This document shows positions 1-9,877 of a stretch of DNA of 26,436 bases, piece by piece; within the stretch, counting starts at the first letter, position 1, and each line of letters opens with the position of its first letter. The translations under genes and the position numbers were made by a program. The notes under the pieces are model-generated. The model saw nothing but the letters and a program-made list of their open reading frames with translations, had not been told where the DNA came from and ran no database searches. This DNA is from Saksenaea vasiformis B4078 (Eukaryota; Mucoromycota; Mucoromycetes; Mucorales; Saksenaeaceae): assembly GCA_000697055.1 (NCBI GenBank), contig JNDT01001469.1:1-26436 (forward strand). The letters are read 5' to 3'.

Positions 1-430
1 GTATATGAAAAGACAAGCAAGATGCCGTTAATAGTATTTGGTGATGCTATGTTTGGGAAGGACGGCATGAAGTTCAAAGGTCACCGGTCAGGAGTTGTAG
101 GGAAGCTGTGGAAGACGTTAAAAAGAAGAGAACAGAGAGGAGAACTAGTTGCAGTGAAGATGGACGAATATCTGACATCTCAGGTACCACTATATACATC
201 GAATAGGACGTTAAAGCTGTTCATAGATATGTCACAACTGCAATAATCGAACACTGGAAAAGGTGACTACAGCGGACGGTGCTCCTCGTCATAGCATTCT
301 AGTTTGCAAACACTGTGGAATGTTGTGGCAGAGGGATGTCAATGCGAGTAAGAATATGTTCGCAATTTCCGCGTCGATCTGGGCCGGAGAAGGAAGACCA
401 CAGCGTTTTTCAAGGCCACAATCACAATGA
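1..430 (+). CDS. Fanzor/TnpB-like transposon nuclease, C-terminal part (5' end outside window)
   Basis: The frame is open from base 1. Two exons are joined over a 43-nt GT-AG intron (184-226, phase 0); exon 2 runs 227-430 and ends in TGA. Reading through the intron destroys the zinc ribbon, whereas splicing restores it. The joined protein has a TSQ-CHNC motif, then CKHC, then a W-QRDVNASKN motif. This is the C-terminal zinc ribbon followed by the last RuvC Asp (RDxNAxxN) of TnpB and its eukaryotic relatives, the Fanzors, which are common in Mucorales genomes. Family knowledge: these are RNA-guided DNA nucleases carried by transposons. The upstream segment (PLIVFGDAMFGKDG and on) fits the preceding RuvC region. 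I cannot judge the missing N-terminal half, so whether this copy is intact is unknown. No inactivating change is visible in the part present. Confidence 0.78.
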
Positions 431-457
431 AAAGAAATCACCTTAACGAACACGGGT

Positions 458-473
458 TCCCCTTTCGAGGGGA
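458..473 (+). other. GC-rich hairpin 3' of the Fanzor-like gene
   Basis: A perfect 6-bp stem (TCCCCT pairing with AGGGGA) encloses a TTCG loop, 28 nt after the stop codon of the Fanzor-like gene. TnpB and Fanzor elements are known to make their guide (omega) RNA from the 3' end of the gene and the adjacent right end. A structured element here could therefore be part of such an RNA or of the element boundary. That role is inference; only the hairpin is seen. Confidence 0.45.
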
Positions 474-2181
474 TTAGGATTTTTACGGTAAGCTTGTCAT
501 GAGATAGGTGAAGCTTAGAACAATTTAACTGATCGATCTTTTAGGTGTTCGCATCGGTAAGTTCTCGTATGACGCAAAAATTCATTTTAGGCGGCGCAAA
601 CTCATTTTTAAAAACCAGTATAAAAGGGAATACAGCGTTAGTTCAATTTAGCCACCAAAGGCAGCCAAAAATTTGTTGGTTTCTCAGACATATCCTATGG
701 TGTGCTGTGCCTTCTGCTTTACTGCTTTACTGCACCCCGAAAAGGAAAGGATGCACCTTTGGCCACGTTTTTTGTTGTCGTGACGATATTATATCATATC
801 GGCAATGTCCGAGAACCATAACCTGTCATGTCATTCATGCATTACGACGTATGAAGTCATTCTAGACAGAGACACTTGACTTGTCGACAGACGATGACAT
901 TAATTCGTGCCATTAGTAACCTTATTGGCGATAAGTGGGTTTGTTTCAATGGTAGCCGGATTGACCATTCAGCTGTCTAGTCTTTTGTCCACATTAGCAA
1001 AGGCAGAATGTTGGACAGAGTGTAAACGACGCCCTTTGTTATGATCAAAAGACTTGAGTTAAGAGAATATACGGCGTAACTGGCTAATGTGTGAAGCCTT
1101 GTCTTTTATACGTCGTTCGGCCTGCACGATATCTATGCTAAAGCAGCTGGATTGTACGCGTTCCTCGCCTCATACATAACTCAAGTGAAAGTAGCGACGA
1201 TTCGCACGAAGAGATATGTTGTATCAGGAAGATAATCCTTCCAAAAAGGTGATTGTCACCTGGATCTAGATTTCCCTCAAACCAGAGAAGTGTGAGAAGA
1301 TTTGGACAGATGGTGTTGTACAAACACTGGATTTCAAAGATGCTCAGCGTTGACACCAGATGAAATTGCGCTTGGAAACAGCGCTTTTCACGCTAATCTA
1401 ACGTTAAGATATCCCTGGAACACGAAATTTATTTAAAGCAGCGTAAATCTCCTTTTTCAAATGAACAGTAACTTGCAGAGCCATCCTCCTTTCATCCGCC
1501 GGTGCACAAGTGGGATAATCGTTTTGACTGTAGAAAGTTTTGTGAAACTCTCCAAATAAAGCCGGCGTAAAATAATGGTGTGGTTGTATGGACCTGATTA
1601 AGCTATTTGCCTGGCAATTGTTCGCTCATACCGGTTGTAGACCAGGGAACATTGTGCGAGTAGACGTGCGATACCGATAATAGACAAGCCCTTGATTTTT
1701 GTCCTTCTACACCTATCCTCTGTGTCACAACATTCTCCCCAGAATTGCGCCAGAGTAAAATAATAGAACTTACGTAACATGAGCGCCACGCGACAGTATA
1801 AAGTGCTCTACAATCGGAGAAGTATGCCGCGTGCGTTGTGAAAAATGTAAAAGGGTGGTGTCTATTTAACGTGAGCGAATTTTGGCCGTTTTATTGGCAC
1901 ATCCATTGATCCTTCGTTCTCTCAGATAGACGTTGCATCAGCACAATACTGTAGATCACCTCACTGAACATGGTTTATTTTTTATTTTTTTGCACACGTA
2001 GGCATCAATCAAGTGTCGCTGAGAATAATCGTGCAGTCATGAGAATAATGATCCAAAGCGCATAAAAGGCATGCTTGGATAAGGCATGCGCGGCAAAATG
2101 GATAATCGCAAAAATTCCCGATCCCTAATTCTAATACTTTCTCATTGAGACGTGTGCCAATAGTATCAATATCCTGAAGAC
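474..2181. other. Intergenic, no supportable gene; coding-like debris
   Basis: No ORF here has a recognisable domain. A TATA-like string (gtataaaagg) lies near 620. On the + strand, a frame from about 1129 to 1430 has only two stops over roughly 100 codons and reads like decayed protein sequence. I see no RNA gene or array. Confidence 0.4.
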
Positions 2182-2361
2182 ATGGAACGCATCCACGTTG
2201 GACCGAAACGTCACGTGTGGGTGTGCTGCAAAACGGAAAGGAATTTTTGTACAAAAATGGAAAAAAAGGCAAATGAGGCAATGGAGAGATTTTATGCTTG
2301 GAATAATACGCTGGTACAGGAGGAGAATGCTATTTTACAAGGGATTTGCATTTGTTTGTAA
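2182..2361 (+). CDS. Small ORF, hypothetical (59 aa)
   Basis: The ORF starts at ATG 2182 and ends with TAA at 2359-2361. Its composition is protein-like rather than random: it is rich in Glu, Lys, Asn, Trp and Cys, with a WVCCKTERNFC segment followed by an amphipathic Glu/Lys-rich stretch. The frame is open upstream only to a TAG at 2161, which could be a splice acceptor because a CTAAT string lies about 25 nt before it. This may therefore be one exon of a larger or decayed gene. It ends just beside the convergent AT-hook gene. I recognise no family. Confidence 0.22.
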   Translation: MERIHVGPKRHVWVCCKTERNFCTKMEKKANEAMERFYAWNNTLVQEENAILQGICICL

Positions 2362-2363
2362 TG

Positions 2364-3194
2364 TTACTGCGAATGTTTGCATGGCATTTTATCATCAGCT
2401 TTCTTGATCCGCCTCAATGGACGAGGGTTCTTCAGGCTAGACGTTGGTGTTGGTGCTAGCTCCTTCCATACAAAGCATGAATTGCCCTCAATATGGTGTT
2501 TCGGCTTCCGACCACGCTTTTTCCTTGGTACATGAAGGATTGTATCCATGGTAAAGCTAGTGAATGCAGCCATTGATCCATTAATGACAGTATCTGATTC
2601 GGCTGATATCGGAGGACGATGATCTCGTTTTGGTGTGTTGACATCCCAGACGGTCGGGGCCAGAAAGATCCAGCTTCCTTCATCTGTTGATTCGCGTACA
2701 TTAGGTGGTCGACCTCGGCGTCGTTTAAGAATTGGCTGTCCCGTTGGTGAAAAGGTAATCTGAGTGCATGGCGCACGACTAGCAGCTACAGAAGATTTTG
2801 CCATTGATGTTATTACCGTTGTTGCAGATGATGTTGATGTGGCGGAGGATGTGGTAGAAGGTTGCTCCGTACAGCTCGGGAGCTGATTAAATAATGCCGG
2901 CGGCGCGGGTGATGACCGTTTCGCTGTAGGTTTTAGAGTGTCCTGAGTTTGTAAAGAAGGCAATGAAAGCGAGTCTGAAAAGGGAGAGCGAGGAGATGGT
3001 GAAGAAGATCGAGATGAAGAAGCATAAGAATCAATAGGTGATAGAAGAGGAGATAATGATAATTTGCGATATGGGCTAAAACAAGGTGATTTCTGCATTT
3101 GCGGAGTAGGTGGTGATAAACTCAATGTTGGCGGTTTAGGTGGCGAAGAGAATGAAAGCAAAGTAGATATCGGTGGAAGTGTAGGTTGATCCAT
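2364..3194 (-). CDS. AT-hook DNA-binding protein
   Basis: Single-exon gene of 276 residues. I start it at the ATG at 3194, which has G at -3 and +4; the frame is open further upstream but holds no ATG. Residues 1-140 are low-complexity and rich in Ser and Pro, with many SP pairs that could be phosphorylation sites. Two AT-hooks follow: KRRRGRPPN at about 157-165 and KKRGRKPK at about 225-232. Each is followed by a Trp-containing patch (GSWIFLAPTVWDV and NSCFVWKEL). The C-terminus is basic. AT-hooks bind the minor groove of AT-rich DNA, so a nuclear chromatin or transcription role is likely. The duplicated hook-plus-Trp layout suggests two copies of one module (inference). No closer family is recognised. 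Confidence 0.72.
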   Translation of the reverse strand: MDQPTLPPISTLLSFSSPPKPPTLSLSPPTPQMQKSPCFSPYRKLSLSPLLSPIDSYASSSRSSSPSPRSPFSDSLSLPSLQTQDTLKPTAKRSSPAPPALFNQLPSCTEQPSTTSSATSTSSATTVITSMAKSSVAASRAPCTQITFSPTGQPILKRRRGRPPNVRESTDEGSWIFLAPTVWDVNTPKRDHRPPISAESDTVINGSMAAFTSFTMDTILHVPRKKRGRKPKHHIEGNSCFVWKELAPTPTSSLKNPRPLRRIKKADDKMPCKHSQ

Positions 3195-3242
3195 AACAAA
3201 GGAGAAAAGTAAAGGAGAGAAGAAGGATGCTCGATTACCCAA

Positions 3243-5259
3243 ATATGAACAAAAAATGTTGCCCAGGGTTAAACAAAAAGCTAGAAAGGAAGTTCGAGAA
3301 GGATTCTAAATTCAATCAGAAATTTCAAATGCCGTATTCATTTCTTGTCCTTCTTCAGTCCATTGTGGAGATCAAGCCACGTTGTACAAATTTTATACAC
3401 TTTACTTGCGCCGCTTGATTGCGTATCTGGTAACATGATCCACTAATTCAGTATAGCCAAGCAACCTAACTATGTCAAATTTCGAAACTTCTTAAGTTTC
3501 TGCTAAACTAAAAGCGAAGAAAACTTATAACGGGATGTATCAGTTGTTACTTATAGACAAGCATTTGATCAATGTGTTCGGAACTCCGCCAAACATTGAG
3601 GCGACTTCAGCTTTTCTTGGCTTTTGATACTTATCGTTGCACTGTTATGTGTGGTTCATAAAACAACGTTTTGCACTACCACTCTGAACAGATTTCCATA
3701 CATGAAGAGTCAAGTTTCCTCTAAGAAAGAATCAAAACACACATTCATCACAAGATTTATTCGAGCAGCATGAAAGTTCATTCATGGTTAGAGTATCGAT
3801 GATACTTGAATGCAAGTTTACCTAACGTCAAAGGATGATTTCAGCGCTGGATAGAGATATTTGCCGCGTCATTACCGGTGGGTCACGTTAGAAAAGGAGC
3901 CATCGGCTTCCAGAAGTGGTAAGATGTAAGGATAATGCACCTAAGGGTCTTGGAGCGATGCAGTGACTGGTAGGCCTTGTGAACTCAATGAAAGAAATCC
4001 GCGATTTGCTTACTTTGTAACGAACAGGAAACCCTAGCAGACAAGATGGCTCATGCGGGCTAAAAGCCACACAGAATACATTAGCGATCTTACATATATC
4101 CGTTGGAAAGGCTTATGAAAGACATATGGTAATGTGAAGCTTGCTCAAAAAGAAGCTGTTTCCCAGGGCAGAGTTCACTTGAAGTTAACACAAGGGTATC
4201 TTTTAACCGGAATAAATACCCATAAAAGTTCCGTGTACAAGCTTTGGACTCTTTCATAGATCTGTTTCACTTGCAAGAGGAAATGTGGAGGTCGTCATCA
4301 TTTCGATGATCGCTTCTGATAGCAGACGATATGATTATGACTGGAATCTGCTAGATGTTTGACTGCAGTGGGATTGGACAAAAATGCCGCTAAAGAAAGT
4401 AGGTACATTTAAAAGAGAAGGAAGAAAGAATATGCTGAATCCTGACGGAATTGTGGATCTAATCAGTCTCTGTTCCGGTAGGAAGCTCAGCATAGCAACT
4501 TGGTGGCCTAGGAATCTTCTCTCGAAAAGTAAACAGATCACATCACCTTATCAGTTCGCAGTATCTAAGCAGCTATAATTAGAAAGGATGAAGCGGTCCA
4601 GATCAAGAGTCGCTTGTCGTCCGTGCACATCGTTCCTTTACTTTGTAAGATAATAGATGCTATCGTAAACTAGATTGGACAGGGAGAGACAACACTTCTA
4701 TTGGAAAAGTTTTTTTTGTCTCCAGATCCTGTTGCCCGTGAGAACCACTACACTAATTATGTTAATAGGACATCCTTATGCAACAGCTCCTAGAAACCTT
4801 TCCTCGTATTTTCTCAACACCTATTGTCAAAGCACTTCCAACTTCTAATCTTCTAATCATGCTTAAACTTTTACTCACTGAGATAACTATACTCTTTTTA
4901 AACATTAAACTACATCCAAGTTAGTCTACAAATTAAGGCAGACATTAGTAACAGCAATGCAAGTAAAACCTTAAATCAGTTTAAGTTGGCAATACATGTT
5001 TGAAATGTTTTGAGTACTTTAGAGGCATTTGATCATCCATAATGGGACATCATCGAATAGCTTTGTATATTCCTTGTCCACTATATTTTGAAGTTTTAGT
5101 GTAGCAGACATAAACATAACTACATGTACTTCTTTGATCTTGCAGCATTCGAGAGAATGTGTATGGTATTAGTATGAAGGCAATGTCAAGTGTTTTGCAC
5201 AGGGTCTAACTATTAAATAAATAAAAAAACATATATAAAAAACAACCGACAAGCACATA
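3243..5259. other. Intergenic desert, mostly featureless
   Basis: No supported gene. A 64-codon + strand ORF at 4384-4578 starts at an aaaATG and reads like real protein (lysine-rich start, then a NMLNPDGIVDLI stretch), but it has no partner exons and may be gene debris. The stretch at 5215-5240 is very AT-rich (repeated AATAAA and ATATAT strings). The promoter of the AT-hook gene should lie just above 3194. Confidence 0.4.
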
Positions 5260-5345
5260 CAGTGGAGCTGAAACTAAGGAATGGTTACATAGAGAAAAAC
5301 CCTAATTTTACCGCAGAGAGTTTAAGGGGTCGCCCCCGATTTTTC
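5258..5345 (+). mobile_element. Possible truncated Tc1/mariner-type transposon end
   Basis: The sequence TA-CAGTGGAGCTGAAACTAAGG, starting at TA 5258, has the form of a Tc1/mariner terminal repeat: a TA target dinucleotide, CAGTGG, then an A-rich stretch and AAGGA. About 55 nt further in lies a GGGGTCGCCCC hairpin (about 5327). I found no matching inverted end (CCACTG-TA) downstream before the carRP gene, so if it is a transposon end it is a solo one. The call rests on resemblance only. Confidence 0.3.
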
Positions 5346-5711
5346 ATTGAGCATGGTGCTAACAGATAAAATTTTGCGCCTCATAAGCCAAAGGGGTACA
5401 CTGGCTGTCCCAGTGCAATATCCATTCCCAGCCACTCGGAGCGACGTTTTGGTAGATGGAAACTACGTATGGAGTAGGTGATAGCAAAATATGGAAACAG
5501 CATCCTATCGGTAAGACTATTGATGGGGTGAAGGACGCGATTCGGATCTTCTATTTCAGAACTTTGACTACTTATGGGTACAGAAAATTTTTTATGGTAA
5601 TTTCACAACTTGTCAAGTGATCAATTCTTGACAAAACAATAAACATATGGTAACAATGAAATCATTACTGTAAGGCTACACTCCCATCGCACCGTCTCTC
5701 GAGCTCTGCGA
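5346..5711. other. 3' flank of the carRP gene
   Basis: No gene is seen. This interval should hold the 3' UTR and polyadenylation site of the minus-strand carRP gene. No clear AATAAA was found on the minus strand. Confidence 0.4.
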
Positions 5712-7528
5712 TCAATGGTGGTCACCATAGATGCATTTCAAGATAACCCATGCGCGTTTCCAAGGCTTAACATATGCTCGTGTGGGATACACTGTTGCTT
5801 GTTGGAGGGATTTTCCAATAGAAGTGTAAACTGCGCATGCGGCTTGGACACCTCCCTGGCTTTCTTGGGGCAAACGGAGGATTCCACGGCTTGCTCGCTG
5901 GTAGATGTCGTCGGCTTCGCGCACTAACCCCAGGCTTAATTCGCGAAGGCGTGCGTCATATATGTTGCGTGCTGCACCTTGTAGTAGATACTTGTGTTCA
6001 TCCTCATTTAACCAAGTACGTGGAACGTAGCAACGTCCCAACTGCTGACTGTCCGTTACGATATCACGAGCAATATTGGTAAGTTGGAGGGCAAGACCCA
6101 TATCGCGTGCTCTTCCGATAATCCACCGTATGCAGCTCACATCTGTCTTGCCGTTACTGAAGAGGAAGATTCGGGTGCACATTTCGCCGATGCTGCTGGC
6201 CACACATGCAGAGTACTTGAGTAAGTCTTGTGTCGTGGCAATAGAGCGGCCTTCTAGATCCCATATATATCCATCTAGGAGCTCTTCGACTGCGCCCACT
6301 TCCAAGATGGGTCGGAGGAGGGTGAAGCTTCGGAATGCTGCTAGACATGAGGATGGAAGGTCATCATAGGCTTCCCACTGGATCTTCGGATTACTTGACT
6401 TTTGACTAAATAGCTCATGGACAAATCGCCGGACGGACTGTATCTGGCGTTTGCGCTGCTCCACTGGCACACTTTCGTCATCGCAAAGGTCGTCTGTCGC
6501 GCGACAAAATCCGTAGAGTACACCAAGATCTTGCCGTATATTGAAAGAAAATACCACAGAGGCGTTGTGAAAGGAGTGCGACGATTTTTTGAGAATATCC
6601 CAAGTTATTCTCAGATCACACAAGGGTTGAGGATCCAAGGCTTGGTCGGACTGCAAAAAAGCTCGTGTGAGGTCGAGCAAATGTGATAGAAACGTATGGT
6701 CTTCATTGCTGAGGTTAACATTCGATATCTTGTACATATGTAGTATCGCATGGGCACGATCAATGGCACACGTGGCAAAGACCAGGACGGTGTTGATTAA
6801 CAAAAAGAACATGAATTCTTCTAGTGGAAGATGCTGAACGACCATAAGACCGGTGCTCGTGCGTAGTGCAATATGCCATGTGCCCGCAGCAATGGCAACT
6901 TTGTCAACCCAGCATAGAAAGGAAGTAGGAACCAAGATGGAGATCAATACAGCCTGCCAGCGACGGCAAATGTATTCTCCTGCACCAAACCAGAGCAGAC
7001 CCAGCACGGGGCACACGTACCACAGGATACAGGCGCCATAGAATCGATGTGTCTCAGGCACAGCAACAATCTATAATCCAAATCGAACGTTAGAGAGAAA
7101 GCAAGTAATGCGGGTTGTCGGTAATGTACCCATGCTTTGGCGCCCATGCCTAGAAAAGCGACGATCGGTAGATAGCGAATACACATTGATTTGAACATCG
7201 GAGCATTAGGTACAATGAAGAAACTTGGAAGGTGCCATCGCATAACGAGATTTGCAAACGTAACCGTCATTATTGTCATGATAATAAAGAACATGTACTC
7301 TTCGACCGGGACATAACCCACGACGGCCATAACACAGTTTGGACAGTAAGACCATGCGCGATGATAGACGATGTAATTATCCCAGGGGGTGGCTGTGCCG
7401 AATGCCATGGCCGTTAAGAAGATGTATTTGAAGGTGTCTTGCGCAGTATGGAAAGGCCGATAAAGCAGCAGCAGTAACGTTAGCACTGGCACCGTGTAAT
7501 ACAAGTGAACTTCCATGTAAGTCAACAT
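5712..7528 (-). CDS. carRP: Bifunctional lycopene cyclase/phytoene synthase
   Basis: Two exons (7528-7130 and 7070-5712) flank a 59-nt GT-AG intron (7129-7071, phase 0), giving 585 residues; Mucorales homologues are about 600. The N-terminal R domain is a multi-pass membrane lycopene cyclase with two PxEE motifs: PVEEYMFF (about 74-81) and PLEEFMFF (about 215-222). The C-terminal P domain is phytoene synthase, with Asp-rich motifs DDLCD (about 326-330) and DIVTD (about 469-473) that bind the diphosphates of geranylgeranyl diphosphate via magnesium. The enzyme condenses two GGPP to phytoene and later cyclises lycopene to beta-carotene. It is divergent from carB with a shared 494-bp promoter, as in other Mucorales where the pair is induced by light. 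The joined residues [15 protein letters not shown] match the family closely, so the intron call is firm. No inactivating change is seen. Confidence 0.97.
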
Positions 7529-8022
7529 GGTTAAGGTTTAATGTGTACGTTGACGTTGAAGGGAGGAAAGTAGTAAAATTAGATGAGAAGTATTTTTTTT
7601 GGGCCTGTCAAGATGGCCTTTATAAAACAAAAGTGTGTCCTTTCCCGTTGAGCGCGAGACGAAGGGATACATGCAGCATGCAACTTTTTCATGAAGACGA
7701 TACTTTCATTGTGTGCTATGTAATCCGGAAAGGCACCCAGCGTGCACTAAATCATAATTACGTAACGAGAGTTGTTTTTGAAGCTCACATCAATCACAGG
7801 GCATCCTTACTCAACATGTTTTCCCATACCATACAACTGCTGTCTTTCTCAAGTGATCATTTGCATGCTACATCGGAAATCCCAGACAAAGAAATGAACT
7901 GCAAAGTCATTGCGCCTAATGCAGCTTACGGGTTATGGCTTCTGTTTTACCTTTTGAGGCAAAAAAAGACCCTCCCCACTTACAGTGAAGCTATATATTT
8001 CACAGGATTCTAGAAGCACCCT
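7529..8022. promoter_or_regulatory. Shared divergent promoter of carRP and carB
   Basis: This 494-bp gap separates the two start codons. A TATA-like box, TTTTATAAAGG on the minus strand (about 7618-7628), sits about 90-100 nt upstream of the carRP ATG. A TATATAT box (7992-7998) sits 25-43 nt before the two candidate carB ATGs. Palindromes TGATCA (about 7855) and GCATGC (two copies, near 7675 and 7863) are present. Co-regulation by light is known for this gene pair in Mucorales; I could not single out a light-response element. Confidence 0.7.
7992..7998 (+). promoter_or_regulatory. TATA box of carB
   Basis: TATATAT lies 25 nt upstream of the first carB ATG (8023) and 37 nt upstream of the second (8035). 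With the usual 25-35 nt to initiation, transcription would start close to or past the first ATG. This favours translation from 8035. Confidence 0.5.
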
Positions 8023-9820
8023 ATGTCCTTCTTCATGTCTCAGAAACACGTCATTATTATTGGTGCTGGTATCGGTGGTGTAGCTACTGCAGCAAGACTT
8101 GCCCGCGAGGGCTTCCAAGTAACTGTGCTAGAAAAAAACGAATTTGTCGGTGGCCGTTGCTCCCTTATCGAACATAATGGTCATCGGTTTGACCAAGGTC
8201 CGTCTTTGTACTTGATGCCAAAACTATTTGAAGAGGCTTTTGCAGACCTGGATGAAAGAATTGAAGACCACTTGGAACTCCTGCGGTGTCACAACAATTA
8301 TAAAGTTCATTTTGAAGATGGCGACGCGATTCAGCTTTCATCGGACATGTCTCGTATGAAGACGGAAATGGAGCGAGTGGAAGGAGAAAGTGGATTTAGC
8401 AACTTTCTTAGCTTCCTGAGTGAAACGCATATTCATTATCAGCGAGGAACTGTTTTGGCGCTAAAACAGAACTTTGAATCTATATGGGATATGCTCAAGC
8501 TGAAGTATGCACCGGAGATATTCCAACTCCACCTATTTAGCAAGATCTATTCGCGTGCCTCAAAGTATTTCCAGACCAAGAAAATGCGTATGGCGTTTAC
8601 GTTTCAGACAATGTACATGGGGTAAGGTGCTATCTGTTCTTCTTGTTATCCTTCTATTCACTATTCGATGCTATAGTATGTCGCCTTTTGACGCACCAGC
8701 CGTATATAGTCTGTTGCAGTATACAGAATTCGCAGAGGGTATCTGGTATCCGCGAGGAGGATTCAACATGGTGGTACAAAAATTAGCGCATATCGCAACC
8801 CAGAAGTACGGCGCCAGGTTTATCTACGAAGCTCCTGTGGCCCAGATCAACACAGCCGCAAAGCGTGTGACAGGCGTGACACTTGAGAATGGAGAGGTCA
8901 TTGAAGCCGATGCTGTCGTGTGCAATGCCGATCTTGTCTATGCGTATCACCACCTCCTTCCCCCTTGCCAATGGACTCAGAACCGCCTAGCCAAACAAAA
9001 ACTTACTTCGTCATCTATTTCCTTTTACTGGTCGCTCAAACAGGTGGTGCCACAATTGGATGTACACAACATTTTCCTAGCTGAAGCCTATCGTGAGAGC
9101 TTCGACGAAATCTTCCAAGATTACAGTTTACCCTCTGAAGCATCTTTCTATGTCAACGTGCCTTCGCGCATCGACCCTGCGGCAGCGCCAGAGAATAAGG
9201 ACACCATGGTTGTGCTGGTACCAGTAGGGCATATGCGCAGCCCAACGGGAGACTGTCAAGGCGAAAACTACCCTGCACTGGTAAACCGCGCTCGTCAAAT
9301 GGTCCTTAGTGTTCTTCAACAAAGACTCGGTATCCAAAACTTCCAAGATCTGATAGAATACGAGACAGTCAATGATCCAGCTGTTTGGCAACGCAAATTC
9401 AATCTATGGCGCGGCTCGGTACTCGGATTGTCACACAACATCTTGCAGGTGCTCTGGTTTCGCCCATCAACAAAGGACTCTTCCGGTCGCTTCGATAATC
9501 TGTTTTTTGTTGGTGCATCCACTCATCCGGGAACCGGTGTTCCTATCGTGCTTGCTGGCAGTAAACTGACAGCTGATCAAGTCTGTCGTTCCTTCGGCCA
9601 GGTGCCTACACCTAGTACGCTTGCAAACTCCCAAAAAGTATACGAAACCGAAAAACGGTCTTCGTTCCTTAGCTGGTGGTACCCGCTTATTACCATTTTC
9701 ATTCTGCTACTTGCCTTCTTTGCTGGTTTCCCAGACCATGAATCGAGTCATACTGCTGCGTCCTTCATCAACTCCTGTATGCCCAGCATCTTTCGCGTCG
9801 TAGTTGCTGCGTCAGAATAG
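8023..9820 (+). CDS. carB: Phytoene dehydrogenase (phytoene desaturase)
   Basis: Two exons (8023-8621 and 8677-9820) flank a 55-nt GT-AG intron (8622-8676, phase 2), giving 580 residues; homologues have about 580. The N-terminus carries the FAD-binding GAGIGG motif in a beta-alpha-beta fold (about 10-30), then EKNEFVGGRCS and the DQGPSLYLMP signature. The C-terminal bacterial-type phytoene dehydrogenase signature is FVGASTHPGTGVPIVLAGSK. A hydrophobic segment near the end (YPLITIFILLLAFFAGF) probably anchors it to membrane. It converts phytoene to lycopene by successive desaturations. Splicing joins MYMG-MSPFDAPAVYSLLQY, as in Mucor. A second in-frame ATG at 8035 (MSQKHV) matches the start of homologues and the TATA spacing better, which would give 576 residues. 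Nothing suggests inactivation. Confidence 0.97.
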
Positions 9821-9871
9821 TCAATTTCATTTCTCTATATCAGTAACGACATATCTTGTTTGTAATACAAG

Positions 9872-9877
9872 AATAAA
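9872..9877 (+). terminator. Poly(A) signal of carB
   Basis: A canonical AATAAA lies 52 nt past the carB stop codon, a normal distance for a fungal 3' UTR. Confidence 0.6.

Noticed and set aside
545..865. 106-codon + strand ORF
   Set aside because: No recognisable motif, Cys/Ser/Phe-heavy composition typical of chance ORFs, no splice partners.
5295..5315. CCCTAA string as a telomere repeat
   Set aside because: Single copy, not tandem.
6381..6392. Extra copy of the ATCTTCGGA element inside carRP
   Set aside because: It is ordinary coding sequence (Asn-Pro-Lys-Ile on the other strand) and not phased with other copies.
5715..7041. Several ORFs antisense to carRP
   Set aside because: Shadows of a confidently identified coding region on the other strand.
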